Notes under the pieces: model-generated | Seen by the model: the letters and a program-made list of their open reading frames with translations, nothing else | Database searches by the model: none | Told to the model about the DNA's origin: nothing | Program-made: the position numbers and the translations under genes | Source: Glycine soja | Lineage: Eukaryota > Streptophyta > Magnoliopsida > Fabales > Fabaceae | Assembly: GCF_004193775.1 (NCBI RefSeq) | Contig: NC_041018.1 | Span: 41,148,677-41,212,676, forward strand | Reading direction: 5' to 3' | DNA length: 64,000 nt | Shown here: positions 13,285 to 24,570 of the stretch, in pieces | How positions within the stretch are numbered: position 1 is the first letter of the stretch | Layout: each line of letters starts with the position of its first letter

Positions 13285-13508
13285 TATAATTACTATATAT
13301 AGTATATTAATTTCACACATTGACTATAACACTAGTCCATTATTATCTATAAAAGCTAATATTTATGGATTTACCCATCTCTTTCCGGAGAGAAAGGCAA
13401 ATAATATAGTTAATGTACAGATCAGTTCATGACCTATATATGGTATATTAATTTGACACATTAACTAAAACACCACTTCATTAGTAATTATTATCTATAA
13501 AAGTTAAC
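13285..13508. repeat. imperfect direct repeat, two copies of about 70 bp
   Basis: Copies lie at about 13285-13355 and 13433-13508. Both run from CTATATAT through GTATATTAATTT, ACACATT, TATTATCTATAAAAG and TTAA, with scattered substitutions and a small insertion in the second copy. About 80 bp of unrelated sequence separates them. Confidence 0.75.
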
Positions 13509-13822
13509 ATGCGTATACATTTTCCTTTTCTCTTGTGGAGGAAAGGGAGAAGAAGAAAAAAAGGGCAAAATCACGAGACCACGTACGAATGTGAAATATC
13601 TTGTCACATGGAAGCAAATTAATTCTAAAACCCCACAAGCCAAGGGCATCACGAACAAATAACAGAACACACATGCATAGATGATAAAATTTGTCGTCGT
13701 GAGAGAATAATAAGCTCATCCACAATAAGAGATCATGGGTCTACTGCACATGCAAACAAGTAGCATGGTGCACAGTGCACACAATGTGGTAAAGGGCTGC
13801 TACCCCTATCTCCAGAGGAAAA

Positions 13823-13842
13823 GATATATATATATATATATA
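13823..13842. repeat. (TA)n microsatellite
   Basis: About ten TA units. Confidence 0.85.
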
Positions 13843-14274
13843 AGAAAGGAAGATAGTTTTTTTTAATAACAAATTAATTATAAGATATTTGGCATTGTGG
13901 CAATATAAAATTCAAGAGAAATGTAGTTTTCGGGGATAAGAAAAGCATATCCATTATTATCCAAGAAGAAAAAAACATAGTTAAAATACAAAAAAAGTTA
14001 TTGAAATGTTACCTTAATTTGTTCAGGAAAAAAATGGATTGATTTTAGACAAAAATAAGACAATTTAAAATAATTTATCAAAAGTGTAAATTAAAAAAAT
14101 GACTAATTTGAAATTATGGTTATTTTTTACACGTAAGATTCACGACTGTTAGGTTTTTGTATTCGACATTTCACATGAACTATCAAAATAATATGAATAT
14201 GACTATATCACAACACTTTAAAAATGAAAAAAAAAATACATCCTAGTCAGGGATAGGATCCTCTGCAATGAATC

Positions 14275-14885
14275 ACCGTAATTGCGTAAATGCAGATAAT
14301 TTAAATACGTTGCCATGTGTCCTGGTGTATAAAAATAATTTGTATGTGTTATTACTTACCTCACTTTCCAAGTGTAATTATTTAAATATATAATAAATGT
14401 AATGTCATATGACTTGAAAAATATAACTATTTTATCATTTTATTAATATGTATTATAACTAATATATTATAGTAAGTTTAAATTAAATAATTAATATGCT
14501 GTCCTGTCGTTTGATAAATTTAATTATTATATCACTTCATTTATGTATATAATAAATGTGATGTCATATAATTTAATTCATGTATACAATCGTGTCACTT
14601 TATTAATGTGTATATATATTGTCATATGAGTTCAAGTGTATAAAATCATTTACATATTGTGAGATTACTTGATGAGTATAATTATTGTATTATTTTATTT
14701 AAATGTAAAATAATTGACCTGAAATTATATGTCTAAGTGTAAATTAATAATTTACTTATTTTTTATGTGACTTGATGAATATAAATATATTGTGTAACTT
14801 CATTAATGTGATAATAATTGGCATGTTGTCATGTGTCCTAGTGTATAAAAATAATTTACATTATGTCATGTGTTTGTACAAAAAT
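14275..14885. repeat. field of degenerate repeats
   Basis: A near-identical motif, GTCATGTGTCCTAGTGTATA with AAAATAATTT following, occurs at about 14310-14341 and 14826-14855. Between them degenerate versions recur: TGTCATATGACTTG, GTCATATGAGTTCAAGTGTA and TCACTTTATTAATGTGTATA. The region looks like an old, decayed tandem array or a repeat-built transposon, with a unit of very roughly 90-110 bp. Confidence 0.6.
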
Positions 14886-16186
14886 TATTTGACTTATTTA
14901 AAGTTTTAATTCTCAATTTTGTTGCACTTTAATTTCGTTTTTTCTTTTTAACTCCTTTTAGTTATAAACCTTTATTTTCTTTTTTCTATTTGAGCCTCAC
15001 CCCTCAACTTTCTTTTTCTCATCTAGTTCCTTCTCTCAATTTTTACGACCAACAAAGATATTTTTGTTGGGCTGAAACTGAAGTTTGTAATGAAATCTAG
15101 TGTGTATAATTTCATAAACCATTAAAACTGAAAACGAAAGTTAGAAATAGACGTGACACATATGGACGAAGTAGATTTAGTGCAGTTGCCTTTTTCACAC
15201 ATTTACGTAAGTACCATATTCGGAACCTTAGATGAAGATTGAATGCCTCAAATATCAAATACATGTTTTAAATATAATTAATTAATTAAAATAAACTATT
15301 AGTCGTTTGATTTTTATCAGTAAGTTCCAAATTACCAACCATGTAAATGTGTGAGAAAAGCAATTACAAGAAATTTGAATTCAACAAATAAATTACCTAG
15401 ACATACTAATGTTTTAATTACTTTTTTATGAATAATGATGTTAATTGAAGTAATTTATTAAACATTTCAATGTTATCTAAATTTTTAATGTAATTTATAC
15501 ATTGCTCATTTTATACAACAATAAAATTGATAACCCTTTTATGATGTAAGTCATGTAACTCTTAACAAAATATATATAGTATTGGTGTGGATCATAAATG
15601 TAAAAAAATTCCAATTTAGTAAATTGTTTTTTACTTGAATTCTTGTTGATATGATATTGCACATTTACTACTACTATCCTATCCTATATAGTATATACAT
15701 AAAAATAAAAATAAAAACTTTAAATTTGAAATTCCTAACTGTTTAACTCTTTTACTGAAAGCAAAGTGTAATATGATGAGTGGGGTCCGACAGCATGATG
15801 ATCTTCTTCATTGCAACACTATCAATTTCTTATTTTTTTACTAAATAAAGCTTGGTTGCTGTAAATGTCGTTGTTGTAAAGTTGAAGACTTGGAGCAATA
15901 AATAAGGCTTTGATTAAAAAAGCAAAAAGAACAAGCTTTTTGTAGTTCTCAAACTCTTGAGACCTACGCAAAAACAGTCCAAATATCAAAACAAACATAA
16001 ATTATAAATTATAAATGGTAATAAAATAGAACACAATTCCCTGACATGTGTGGAACTCAGTAAGTAGCAGCAGTTGGTACCACTTTACTAGCAGAAAGAA
16101 TCACAGAACAAAAGCACAATGGTCATAGGTACACAGTTTTAGATCAGATTCAAGAATAGAACCCATACCTCACTCTCTCTCTCTGT

Positions 16187-16194
16187 CTTATATA
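16187..16194 (+). promoter_or_regulatory. TATA box of the beta-galactosidase gene
   Basis: CTTATATAG lies 60 bp before the start codon and directly follows a CT-rich stretch (16171-16186) of the Y-patch kind common in plant core promoters. Transcription would start about 30 bp downstream, giving a leader of about 35 bases. Confidence 0.6.
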
Positions 16195-16253
16195 GTTTCA
16201 AAACTTTCCCTCCATTCAGTTGTAGGGGATAAACATAAACATAGCAAGAAGCT

Positions 16254-19200
16254 ATGGAAACCAACTCAGTTTCCAAGCTTCTGTTACTTGTCTTCACTGT
16301 TCTGTTTGTTGGTTCTGAGTTGATCCATTGCAGTGTCACCTATGATAGGAAGGCCATTATCATCAATGGCCAAAGGAGAATCCTCATCTCTGGCTCCATT
16401 CACTACCCCAGAAGCACCCCTGAAGTATGTATATTATTGATAACTTTTTTTGTTTTGTTTTGTTTGAAGTTTGTTGATTGTTGTGTTTTTTACTTGTTTG
16501 TTTGAAATGTGTGTGTTGTTGTAGATGTGGGAGGATCTAATTGGGAAGGCGAAAGACGGAGGCCTTGATGTCATTGACACTTATGTTTTCTGGAATGTTC
16601 ATGAGCCATCTCCTGGCAATGTACCACTCTGGAATCTGGATCTTCATTTCATTGAATTCAGTTTCAAAATTCTCAAGTACCATCTCACACTGTTTTTTTT
16701 TGGTTTGTGTGTTATTTTTGTGGTGTTGGATTGCAGTACAATTTTGAAGGGAGGTACGATCTGGTACGGTTCATCAAGACAGTGCAAAGGGTGGGGCTCT
16801 ATGTCCATCTTCGCATTGGACCTTATGTGTGTGCTGAGTGGAACTTTGGGTACTCTATGCACTTTCAACTTTCCCTTGTGGATTTCTTTGGTTTCTTAGT
16901 ATCAATGCTTAATCACATTGTTTGATGGTGTAACTGTAGAGGATTTCCAGTTTGGTTGAAGTATGTTCCTGGCATCAGCTTCAGAACAGATAATGGCCCT
17001 TTTAAGGTTGAACCTTAATTTTAAAAAAATAATTTTAAGTTTTGAATGGTCTTAACCAGAAAAACACTTATTTTTAACTTTTTTTACTTTTAGGCCGCAA
17101 TGCAAGGTTTCACTCAGAAAATAGTCGAGATGATGAAGAATGAAAAGCTATTTCAGTCTCAGGGTGGTCCAATCATTCTTTCTCAGGTAGGCAGTTCCTT
17201 TCACCTTTTTTTTAGCATAGGAGCATAATAGCTGAAAGAGTTTTTTGCATGGGAATAAGTTCCTCACTAAAAGTGAAATCTTGATGTTAAAAAAAATCCT
17301 GGAGTGGATCTGGAAACTCACAAAATTCATTCTAATAAATCACTACTTAAGGTTAATTCTGTCTTGTTTTCTCTTAAAAAAATTTTAAGATCCTGGGTTT
17401 GTAATTGAAAAGCTTGTCAATTCTGTTACTCCAATCATTACTGGGAAGAACCTGTTAAATCGTGGGCACTACCACACCACGCGAATAAGTTTTTGAAGAC
17501 AGTGAGTGTGACTATCGCACGTGTCTCAAGATAAATATTTCTGGAGTGGATCTAGTACTCACAAAATTCATGCTAACAAATTACTTGAAGATAAAAATCT
17601 TAAATTTGGGTCCATTTTTGTTTGAAATGTCTAGATTGAGAATGAGTATGGACCAGAAAGCAGGCAATTGGGAGCTGATGGTCATGCATACACAAATTGG
17701 GCGGCAAAGATGGCTGTTGGATTGGGCACAGGTGTCCCCTGGGTGATGTGCAAGCAAGATGATGCCCCAGATCCAGTGGTGAGCCATCTCAAGTTCTTTG
17801 CTGCCTTACTCATTATTAGCATCATTTGTTACACTATTAGTGGGGAATGACTTCAATGATTGTATTTTCCTCTTTCTTTTAAGTTCATCATCATTAGATT
17901 GTTATTAAGGGTCTATCCAATTCTTCTCAACAGATAAATACATGTAATGGATTTTATTGTGATTATTTCTCTCCAAATAAACCATACAAGCCTAACCTTT
18001 GGACTGAGTCTTGGAGTGGCTGGTAAGCTATATAGTATTGTTTCTTGAGTTGGTTGTGAAGTGAAACTTTAGATATGGTTATCTGAATTCTTTACCCTTT
18101 TGATCTTCTTCTCTCTTCTTCCTATTCCCTTTTGGACAATAGGTTTACAGAATTTGGTGGTCCAATTTACCAGCGACCCGTTCAGGATCTAGCATTTGCA
18201 GTTGCTCGTTTCGTTCAAAAGGGTGGCTCACTTTTCAATTACTACATGGTTGGTCTCCTTCAATGATTTGTTTCTCATTTAAACAACACATACGTTGCCT
18301 TAATTTGTAAATAGAAGTATTACTCATGGACATGGTGTTAATGACAAATGATAGTACCATGGAGGAACAAATTTTGGACGATCAGCTGGAGGGCCATTCA
18401 TTACTACAAGCTATGACTATGACGCTCCAATTGATGAATATGGTCAGATAACTATGCTTTCGAAACATCCTGAGATGATTCTTTGATTATTACCATAAAA
18501 TCACTTGGCAATTGGCATCTATCTATTACATTTTATTGTATTTTACTCAGCTATAAATTCTGTTCATTTTTGTTCTAATGACAACCAAACCGGTGAAATA
18601 GTACTCCCTTAATTATTCAGGAAAGTATAGATGCACAGAGACAGAGTTTTGATTTACCTGTTAAAAAGATAGCTTTGTCTCATAATCTGTGTTCTATCCT
18701 CATCTGTATTAGCAAATTGTAATTGAGTGCATTACTGTGTTCAGGTTTGATCAGGGAACCTAAATATGGTCATTTGAAGGACCTTCATAAAGCTATTAAG
18801 CAATGTGAACATGCTTTGGTTTCTTCAGATCCCACTGTGACATCATTAGGAACGTATGAGCAGGTCAGTTGCCTCTGATGTAAATTGTAAAGCAGTAACC
18901 TCGTCTAGTTGTGACAACAATGACCCATGTCTTTGTTATCTTCTAGGCTCATGTGTTCTCTTCGAAAAATGGAGCATGTGCAGCTTTTCTAGCAAACTAC
19001 CATTCGAATTCGGCAGCAAGAGTGAAGTTCAATAACAGGAACTATGACTTGCCTCCTTGGTCCATAAGTATCCTCCCTGATTGTAGAACAGATGTATTTA
19101 ACACTGCAAGAGTAAGAATATTTGAAGAGGCCTTTTGTTCTATCTTAATTAAGTATGATGGAAGCTATTGCTGTTCCATCAACTGTTTCTTATCATCTTT

Positions 19201-22039
19201 GCCCTTTGCAACAAGTTTATTGATTGGATTGTTATGCCTTCATGCATGTAGGTGAGGTTTCAAACTTCACAGATACAAATGTTACCTAGCAATTCTAGGT
19301 TGTTATCATGGGAGACCTATGATGAAGATGTATCTTCGCTAGCCGAAAGTTCCAAGATTACAGCTTCTGGACTATTAGAACAGATCAGCACTACCAGAGA
19401 CACTAGTGACTATCTATGGTATATAACCAGGTAAGTTACTTGATATGTACATTTTCAGTTTTCAACAACAATCCAATGAATTTGAAGCTTTTTGAGTCAT
19501 TTGCATAAAAATAAAGGAAGACATAAATTCTTACTCTTTTCTTAGTTCTCAGCAGCTGAAATCTTACTGTTTTCTGGTTTGCATGCCACAGTGTTGACAT
19601 AAGTTCATCAGAATCCTTTCTTAGAGGAAGGAACAAGCCCAGCATTACTGTGCATTCTGCCGGCCATGCTGTCCATGTATTTATTAATGGTCAATTTTCA
19701 GGTTTGTAGTTAAATTTGGTAGTTCCTATGTTATGTTTGCAATCTAAGTTCAACTAAGATGATAAGATTCCTATTTCCTTTTACTGTTTTAATTTACAGG
19801 CTCCGCTTTTGGGACAAGTAAAGACAGAAGTTGCACATTTAATGGCCCTGCCAACCTACGTGCTGGAACTAATAAAATAGCACTTCTTAGTGTAGCTGTT
19901 GGATTACCAGTTAGTACCTTGCTTTAGTAGTCAAATTTGGAATTGATTACCCCCCTTTGCACTGCTTGAATGTTTCAATATCTATGCTTGACAGTTTGCA
20001 CAAACTTTGACTGATTTTGTTCTTTTCTTTTTCCCCAGAATGTTGGATTCCATTTTGAAACATGGAAGGCTGGGATCACTGGAGTTTTGCTTAATGGACT
20101 TGATCATGGACAAAAAGATTTGACTTGGCAGAAGTGGTCATACCAGGTTTGATGCACACAAATCTAACTTATGATGTATACATACAATTTATTAAAAATT
20201 TAAATATGTTTTTTATCCTAAGTAAATATTTAATTTTTGTATTTGTTTCTAATATTTTTTGTTTTCTTTTGAGAATAAAACAACAATTTTGATTTTGTTC
20301 TTTGATATTTTGTTTTAATCTATGATAAATTAGTAAATTTTATGTTTGTTTCTTAATAAATTATCGAATTTTATTTTAACTCCAACTAATTACAAATGAA
20401 AAAATATTATAAGAGAATAATTACAAAATTCACTAATTTATCCGGAACTAAAAAAAATGTGAAGGATCAAAAATAAGATTATTATATTATTAGAGATTCA
20501 ACACAAAACAAAAATTTATTAAGGAACCAGCAAAATAATTAAATATTCATTAGACATCAAAAACATAAACTTATAGTAAACATAAAGAGAAAATATTTTC
20601 TAACTGTGGTATCTGAATTCTTGTCACTCAGATTGGTCTAAGAGGAGAGGCTATGAATTTGGTGGCTCCCAATGGGGTCTCATCTGTTGACTGGGAGAAA
20701 GACTCACTAGCTGTCCGAAGCCAGTCACAGTTGAAATGGCACAAGGTAAGAAGAATTGTTACTGGTTTGTGATAATAATAACATCTTCTAGAGAGAACTG
20801 AGAAGCTTATGATTGTTGAAATCTTCAGGCATATTTCAATGCACCTGAGGGAGTTGAACCATTGGCCTTGGACCTGAGCAGCATGGGAAAGGGTCAAGTA
20901 TGGATCAATGGACAAAGCATAGGGAGATACTGGATGGTTTATGCAAAGGGTTCTTGTAGTTCTTGCAACTATGCTGGTACATACCGGCCTGCCAAGTGCC
21001 AACTTGGTTGTGGACAACCTACTCAACGATGGTACTACTTTTCTATTCAGCTTCAACATTACATTCTTATCCTTTCTAAAATTTTATTCTTAAATATATT
21101 TTTTCATATAAATTGGTGTTTTTAATTTTTTTCTTCTAATTTTTGTTCATGAATTGTGTTTTTTTAATTTTAGTATATATATGTAAGATATTTTATTTAT
21201 TTTTAATTCTTGTGAGTTTGTATTTTTTTTAATTGTGATCTTGTTAATGCAAATTTATGGGACTATAAATGAAAAATTAAAATCTTAAAAAGATTAAAAT
21301 TAAAAAAGCATAAATTTATTAGGACTAAAAATAAACAAAAAAAAATTACAAGAACGGAAGTTAGAAAAACATCAACTTAAAAGGACTAAAATTTAAAAAA
21401 ATAAAGTTACACAAATGAAAAAAAAAAATACTAACATAAAAATCAGAAACATATTTAAACCAAAATTTTATTTAATAACGTGACAAAATCATACACACAG
21501 CTCTACCCAGATAGCAGAGCCATTGTGTTTATGTGGTGTGCCAGACATACCTTGTTTGAATAAACTTCTCCAACACTGAGTTACCTAAGTTGTATGTAAC
21601 TTAAACGAAAAAAGTTTGACTCATTTTGCTTCTTTTTTTTCCCCTTGTAAGTATTTATTCACTGAAAAGTGTATTCAATCAAGATCAATATCTTGCATAG
21701 AGTAAAACAATAGTGTGCAGGGTTATGCTTTTTATTTTTATTTTGGTTGTGATTAGCACTATTCTATGTAAGAGTACTGATAATGAGACAGCCATTTCCT
21801 ATACAAATGCTCACAGTTGAATATGTCCAAAACAACTCCTATATGTAAGTCCCTGCCGTGAATATTGGACAGTGGAAGAATAGACTTACCCATTTTTCTG
21901 TTTGGAAATTTGTAGGTATCATGTGCCAAGATCATGGTTAAGGCCAACAAAGAACTTGATAGTAGTATTTGAGGAATTGGGTGGGAATCCTTGGAAAATA
22001 GCTCTAGTAAAAAGGACAACACATACTCCAGCAAACTAG
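16254..22039 (+). CDS. BGAL: beta-galactosidase, glycoside hydrolase family 35
   Basis: It removes terminal beta-D-galactosyl residues, in plants mainly from cell-wall pectic galactans and arabinogalactans. The hydrophobic N-terminus (residues 1-27, ending IHCS) is a signal peptide, so the product is secreted. Exons: 16254-16424, 16525-16620, 16737-16849, 16940-17006, 17094-17186, 17635-17778, 17934-18022, 18143-18248, 18355-18442, 18745-18863, 18947-19111, 19252-19430, 19592-19701, 19800-19909, 20039-20146, 20632-20745, 20829-21031, 21916-22039. All junctions are GT-AG and phases close to 732 aa. The GH35 signature [14 protein letters not shown] carries the likely acid/base Glu184, and WTESWSGWF carries the likely nucleophile Glu253. 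The protein ends soon after the jelly-roll region without a C-terminal SUEL lectin domain, as in the short plant subfamily that includes Arabidopsis BGAL2, BGAL4 and BGAL5. Two long introns carry inserted repeats. The exact paralogue is not assigned. Confidence 0.97.
20165..20590. mobile_element. inverted-repeat element in BGAL intron 15
   Basis: The left side reads TAAATATGTTTTTTATCC. The right side, read inward on the minus strand, begins AAGTTTATGTTTTTGATG. Both continue into an AATATTTAATT block. The enclosed sequence is AT-rich and noncoding. Ends of the AAATATGTTTTT type are, from memory, common in legume genomes. No target duplication could be fixed, so the borders are approximate. Confidence 0.45.
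21060..21500. mobile_element. possible repeat insertion in BGAL intron 17
   Basis: This 884-bp intron is the longest of the gene. Its first half contains TTAAATATATTTTTTCAT near 21090 and, near 21450 on the opposite strand, TTTAAATATGTTTCTGAT, an inverted arrangement like the element in intron 15. The interior is a run of A/T-rich words such as AAATTAAAATCTTAAAAAG. Borders are approximate and no target duplication was seen. Confidence 0.35.
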
Positions 22040-22614
22040 TGAACCCGATTCAAAGAACTGAAAAAACGTGAATATGGCCAGTCAAATGGTGATCGACAGG
22101 GCAACGTGCAATGGGCCCATGGTATAGAAATTGGTGATCATAATGTTGAGGGAATAAGTTAATGCTTGGTTCAACCGTTGATGTCTTCATCTCCAATTCT
22201 ACATTATTCTTCATTGCATAAAAAATAGAGAACCGTGAATAATACAAAAAAAAAGGTGTGGCCAAGTTGTTTTTTAATTTATTCTTATAGTATGTACTTA
22301 AAAAGAGAAAATAACAAAATTCAGAGGTGTGCTTTTATTCACTTGTGTAATGTGTATATCTCAAATTCTCAATACATGTAATGCATTTTAGTGGTTGCCT
22401 TATACGTTTTTCATAAAATTCTATTAATTTGCTAATACGAATTAGTCGCTAAATTGCCATTTAATCATACGAAAAAAAGACAATGCAACAATTTTATTTT
22501 TATACATCACTCGATGTTCTGCCAACTCAATGTCCATAGAGAAAACATCCAAACTGACTTGAAAACATTAAAATGCATTATTCTTTGTCTTCTTTCATAT
22601 TATGATACTTCACT
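22040..22614. other. intergenic spacer between convergent genes
   Basis: This 575-bp stretch holds the 3' untranslated regions of the beta-galactosidase and thioredoxin genes, which point at each other. No other gene was seen. Confidence 0.7.
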
Positions 22615-24465
22615 TCAAGAAGAAGAAGCAGCAGCAACAGCAGATGCATGCTTGGCTATGGTGGCTTGAAGGTCATCCTTACTAGCACCAACCACCTTGT
22701 CCACGATCTCGCCATCTTTCAAGAAGAGGAAGGTTGGCATGGCCTCAATGGAATATTCCTCAGCAACAGGCTGAAAACATCAATGCAATTCTAGAATTAT
22801 TAGTAAAATTTAATTAAAACAAAATGAAATAATGACATAGTATATAGATTGATTCACATTATATTTTAGTATATGCTTACCCTCACTTCATCCACATCCA
22901 CTTTGAGGAAGATCAATTCAGGAGTTTTCTTTGCAATCTCTGCAAGAACTGGGGCCATAAAACGGCATGGACCACACCAGGAAGCAGTAAAATCCACCAC
23001 AATCTAGTAATCAAATGTAATGTCATTTTCTTTCAAGAAAGTCGTCTTGTTTAAAATAAATAAGGAAACGGGGTGATAACAAGATAACACCATATATAAT
23101 TTGTAAATATTAATAGAGATATTGTTCATACAGCAAAGTTCTAGTACATCCAATCTCACATTCTACCAACGGATCTAATTTAATTAGTTGAGCTACGGTA
23201 CCTATCTTTGATCCTTAAGAATAAAAAAAATTCTCACATTTCTGTCTCTCGGCCCTTTTTTTAAGTATAAAACAAATAGTATAATTCTCTATTTAATATG
23301 ATTAGAAGATGAGAAAGTAGGTAGTATAAAGTTGGATGGCACAACTATGCAAAGAGGTTTTTCAGACCAAAACTATAACTATACTACTACAAATAATCTA
23401 TTTAGACATCACGAGAGTCCACATGCATCAATTATAAAATTATAATACAGGATGATAAAAATTTTTTCATTATAATATCACATCACATTACATATACATA
23501 CAATCTGATAATATTAATCATTACTCGCTTAATATAACCAGATCCATACCAAATTTCTACTAAATGCTTATTTAAAAAAAGAAGCTAGAATACATTTTTG
23601 GTCTTGTAATTTAAAGCTTTTCTATTTTTGCCCTTAACTTTTTTTATTCTTTCTAAAATATGTTTGTTTTATTTTTAATTCTTAAAGTGTTTTAGATAGT
23701 TCTTTTGAACAATAAAAAAAGTTTTAAACAATCAATTTTTTTTATCTAAAATACATCAAGAATGAAAAATAAAATAAATATAAAAAAATATATTTAAACT
23801 TTAAAAATTATTAAAAAAAAATAAGCTAATTAAAAAAGTTGTATGAGGATCAAAAGCGAATAAAGTTATAGCAACCCAGGTTTAAAGCATATTTAAATCA
23901 ATAATCAATGCCAGACAAAGTTGTGGCTTGTGAACTGGGATTGTGAAAATGCAAAGGCAAAACAACTAGCCAACTACACCTCAAAAGTAAAAACCCACAA
24001 GTCTCTGTTTATACTTGCAGAACTGTTGCACACCATATCGATCTAAGAATTTTGTTTGGAAGATATAAAATGAATTGAATAGTTATGGAAGAAGAAAAGG
24101 TGAAAAGCTCACAGATTCGATCTCCCCTACTAACATTTCACTATATAAAAAAATATTACTTTTTTTATAAATTAAAATAATGGCTGAAGCACATTTTTCT
24201 CAGACAATCTAATAATTTGCTGGCAAGGGACTCGAAAGTTTTGCAATCCACAGGGATTAAAGACATAAAGGGACAAAAAAAATGAAGACATCTCAGGAAA
24301 ACAAAGTTGGAAAGAAGAGAAACTTCAAACTAGGAAGGTGCAAAAAGCAAAAGAAGAAGTTTTGTTACTAACCAGTTTTTTGGAGTCTTTTGCATTCTGG
24401 AGTTGCAGCTTCCACTCATCAACGGTGTGGACGCCGATGACCTGTCCCTCTTCCACTTCAGCCAT
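22615..24465 (-). CDS. TRX-h: thioredoxin h
   Basis: A cytosolic thiol-disulfide oxidoreductase that reduces target disulfides and is itself reduced by NADPH-thioredoxin reductase. Exons on the minus strand: 24465-24373, 23003-22881, 22770-22615; the phases close to 123 aa. The start [18 protein letters not shown] is typical of plant type h and has no transit peptide. The active site is WCGPCR at residues 40-45, with redox cysteines 41 and 44. The conserved cis-proline segment EAMPTFLFF and the KVDVDE block follow in the usual order. The tail is Ala/Ser-rich (AVAAASSS). Intron 1 is 1.37 kb and holds a possible inverted-repeat insertion near 23585-23900. The 3' end faces the beta-galactosidase gene. 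Confidence 0.97.
23585..23900. mobile_element. possible decayed inverted-repeat element in thioredoxin intron 1
   Basis: The left side reads ACATTTTTGGTCTTGTAAT and then TTTTGCCCTTAACTTTTTT. The right side read on the minus strand gives GCTTTTGATCCTCATACAAC followed by TTTTTT. The similarity is partial and the borders are uncertain. Confidence 0.3.
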
Positions 24466-24481
24466 TCACAAAATCTAAGTC

Positions 24482-24512
24482 TAGAGAGAGAGAGACAGAG
24501 AGAGAGAGAGAT
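24482..24512. repeat. (GA)n tract in the thioredoxin leader
   Basis: A run of AGAGAG with one interruption lies 17 bp upstream of the thioredoxin start codon. On the coding strand it is a CT-rich leader, common in plant 5' untranslated regions. Confidence 0.8.
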
Positions 24513-24563
24513 TGAAATTGTAAATGATATACAATAAAAACTCAAGTCCAAAGTCGAGGCTTC

Positions 24564-24570
24564 TTATATA
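24564..24570 (-). promoter_or_regulatory. TATA box of the thioredoxin h gene
   Basis: On the minus strand the sequence CTATATAAGAAG lies about 100 bp before the start codon, leaving room for a leader of about 70 bases that contains the CT tract. Confidence 0.55.

Larger units (their letters stand above)
10831..16186. other. intergenic DNA with imperfect repeats, no gene seen
   Basis: About 5.4 kb upstream of the beta-galactosidase gene. Short frames here lack any recognisable family. It contains an imperfect direct repeat (13285-13508), a TA tract (13823-13842) and a field of degenerate repeats (14275-14885), listed separately. Confidence 0.6.

Noticed and set aside
20628..21059. 143-codon minus-strand frame
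   Set aside because: It is antisense to beta-galactosidase exons 16 and 17.
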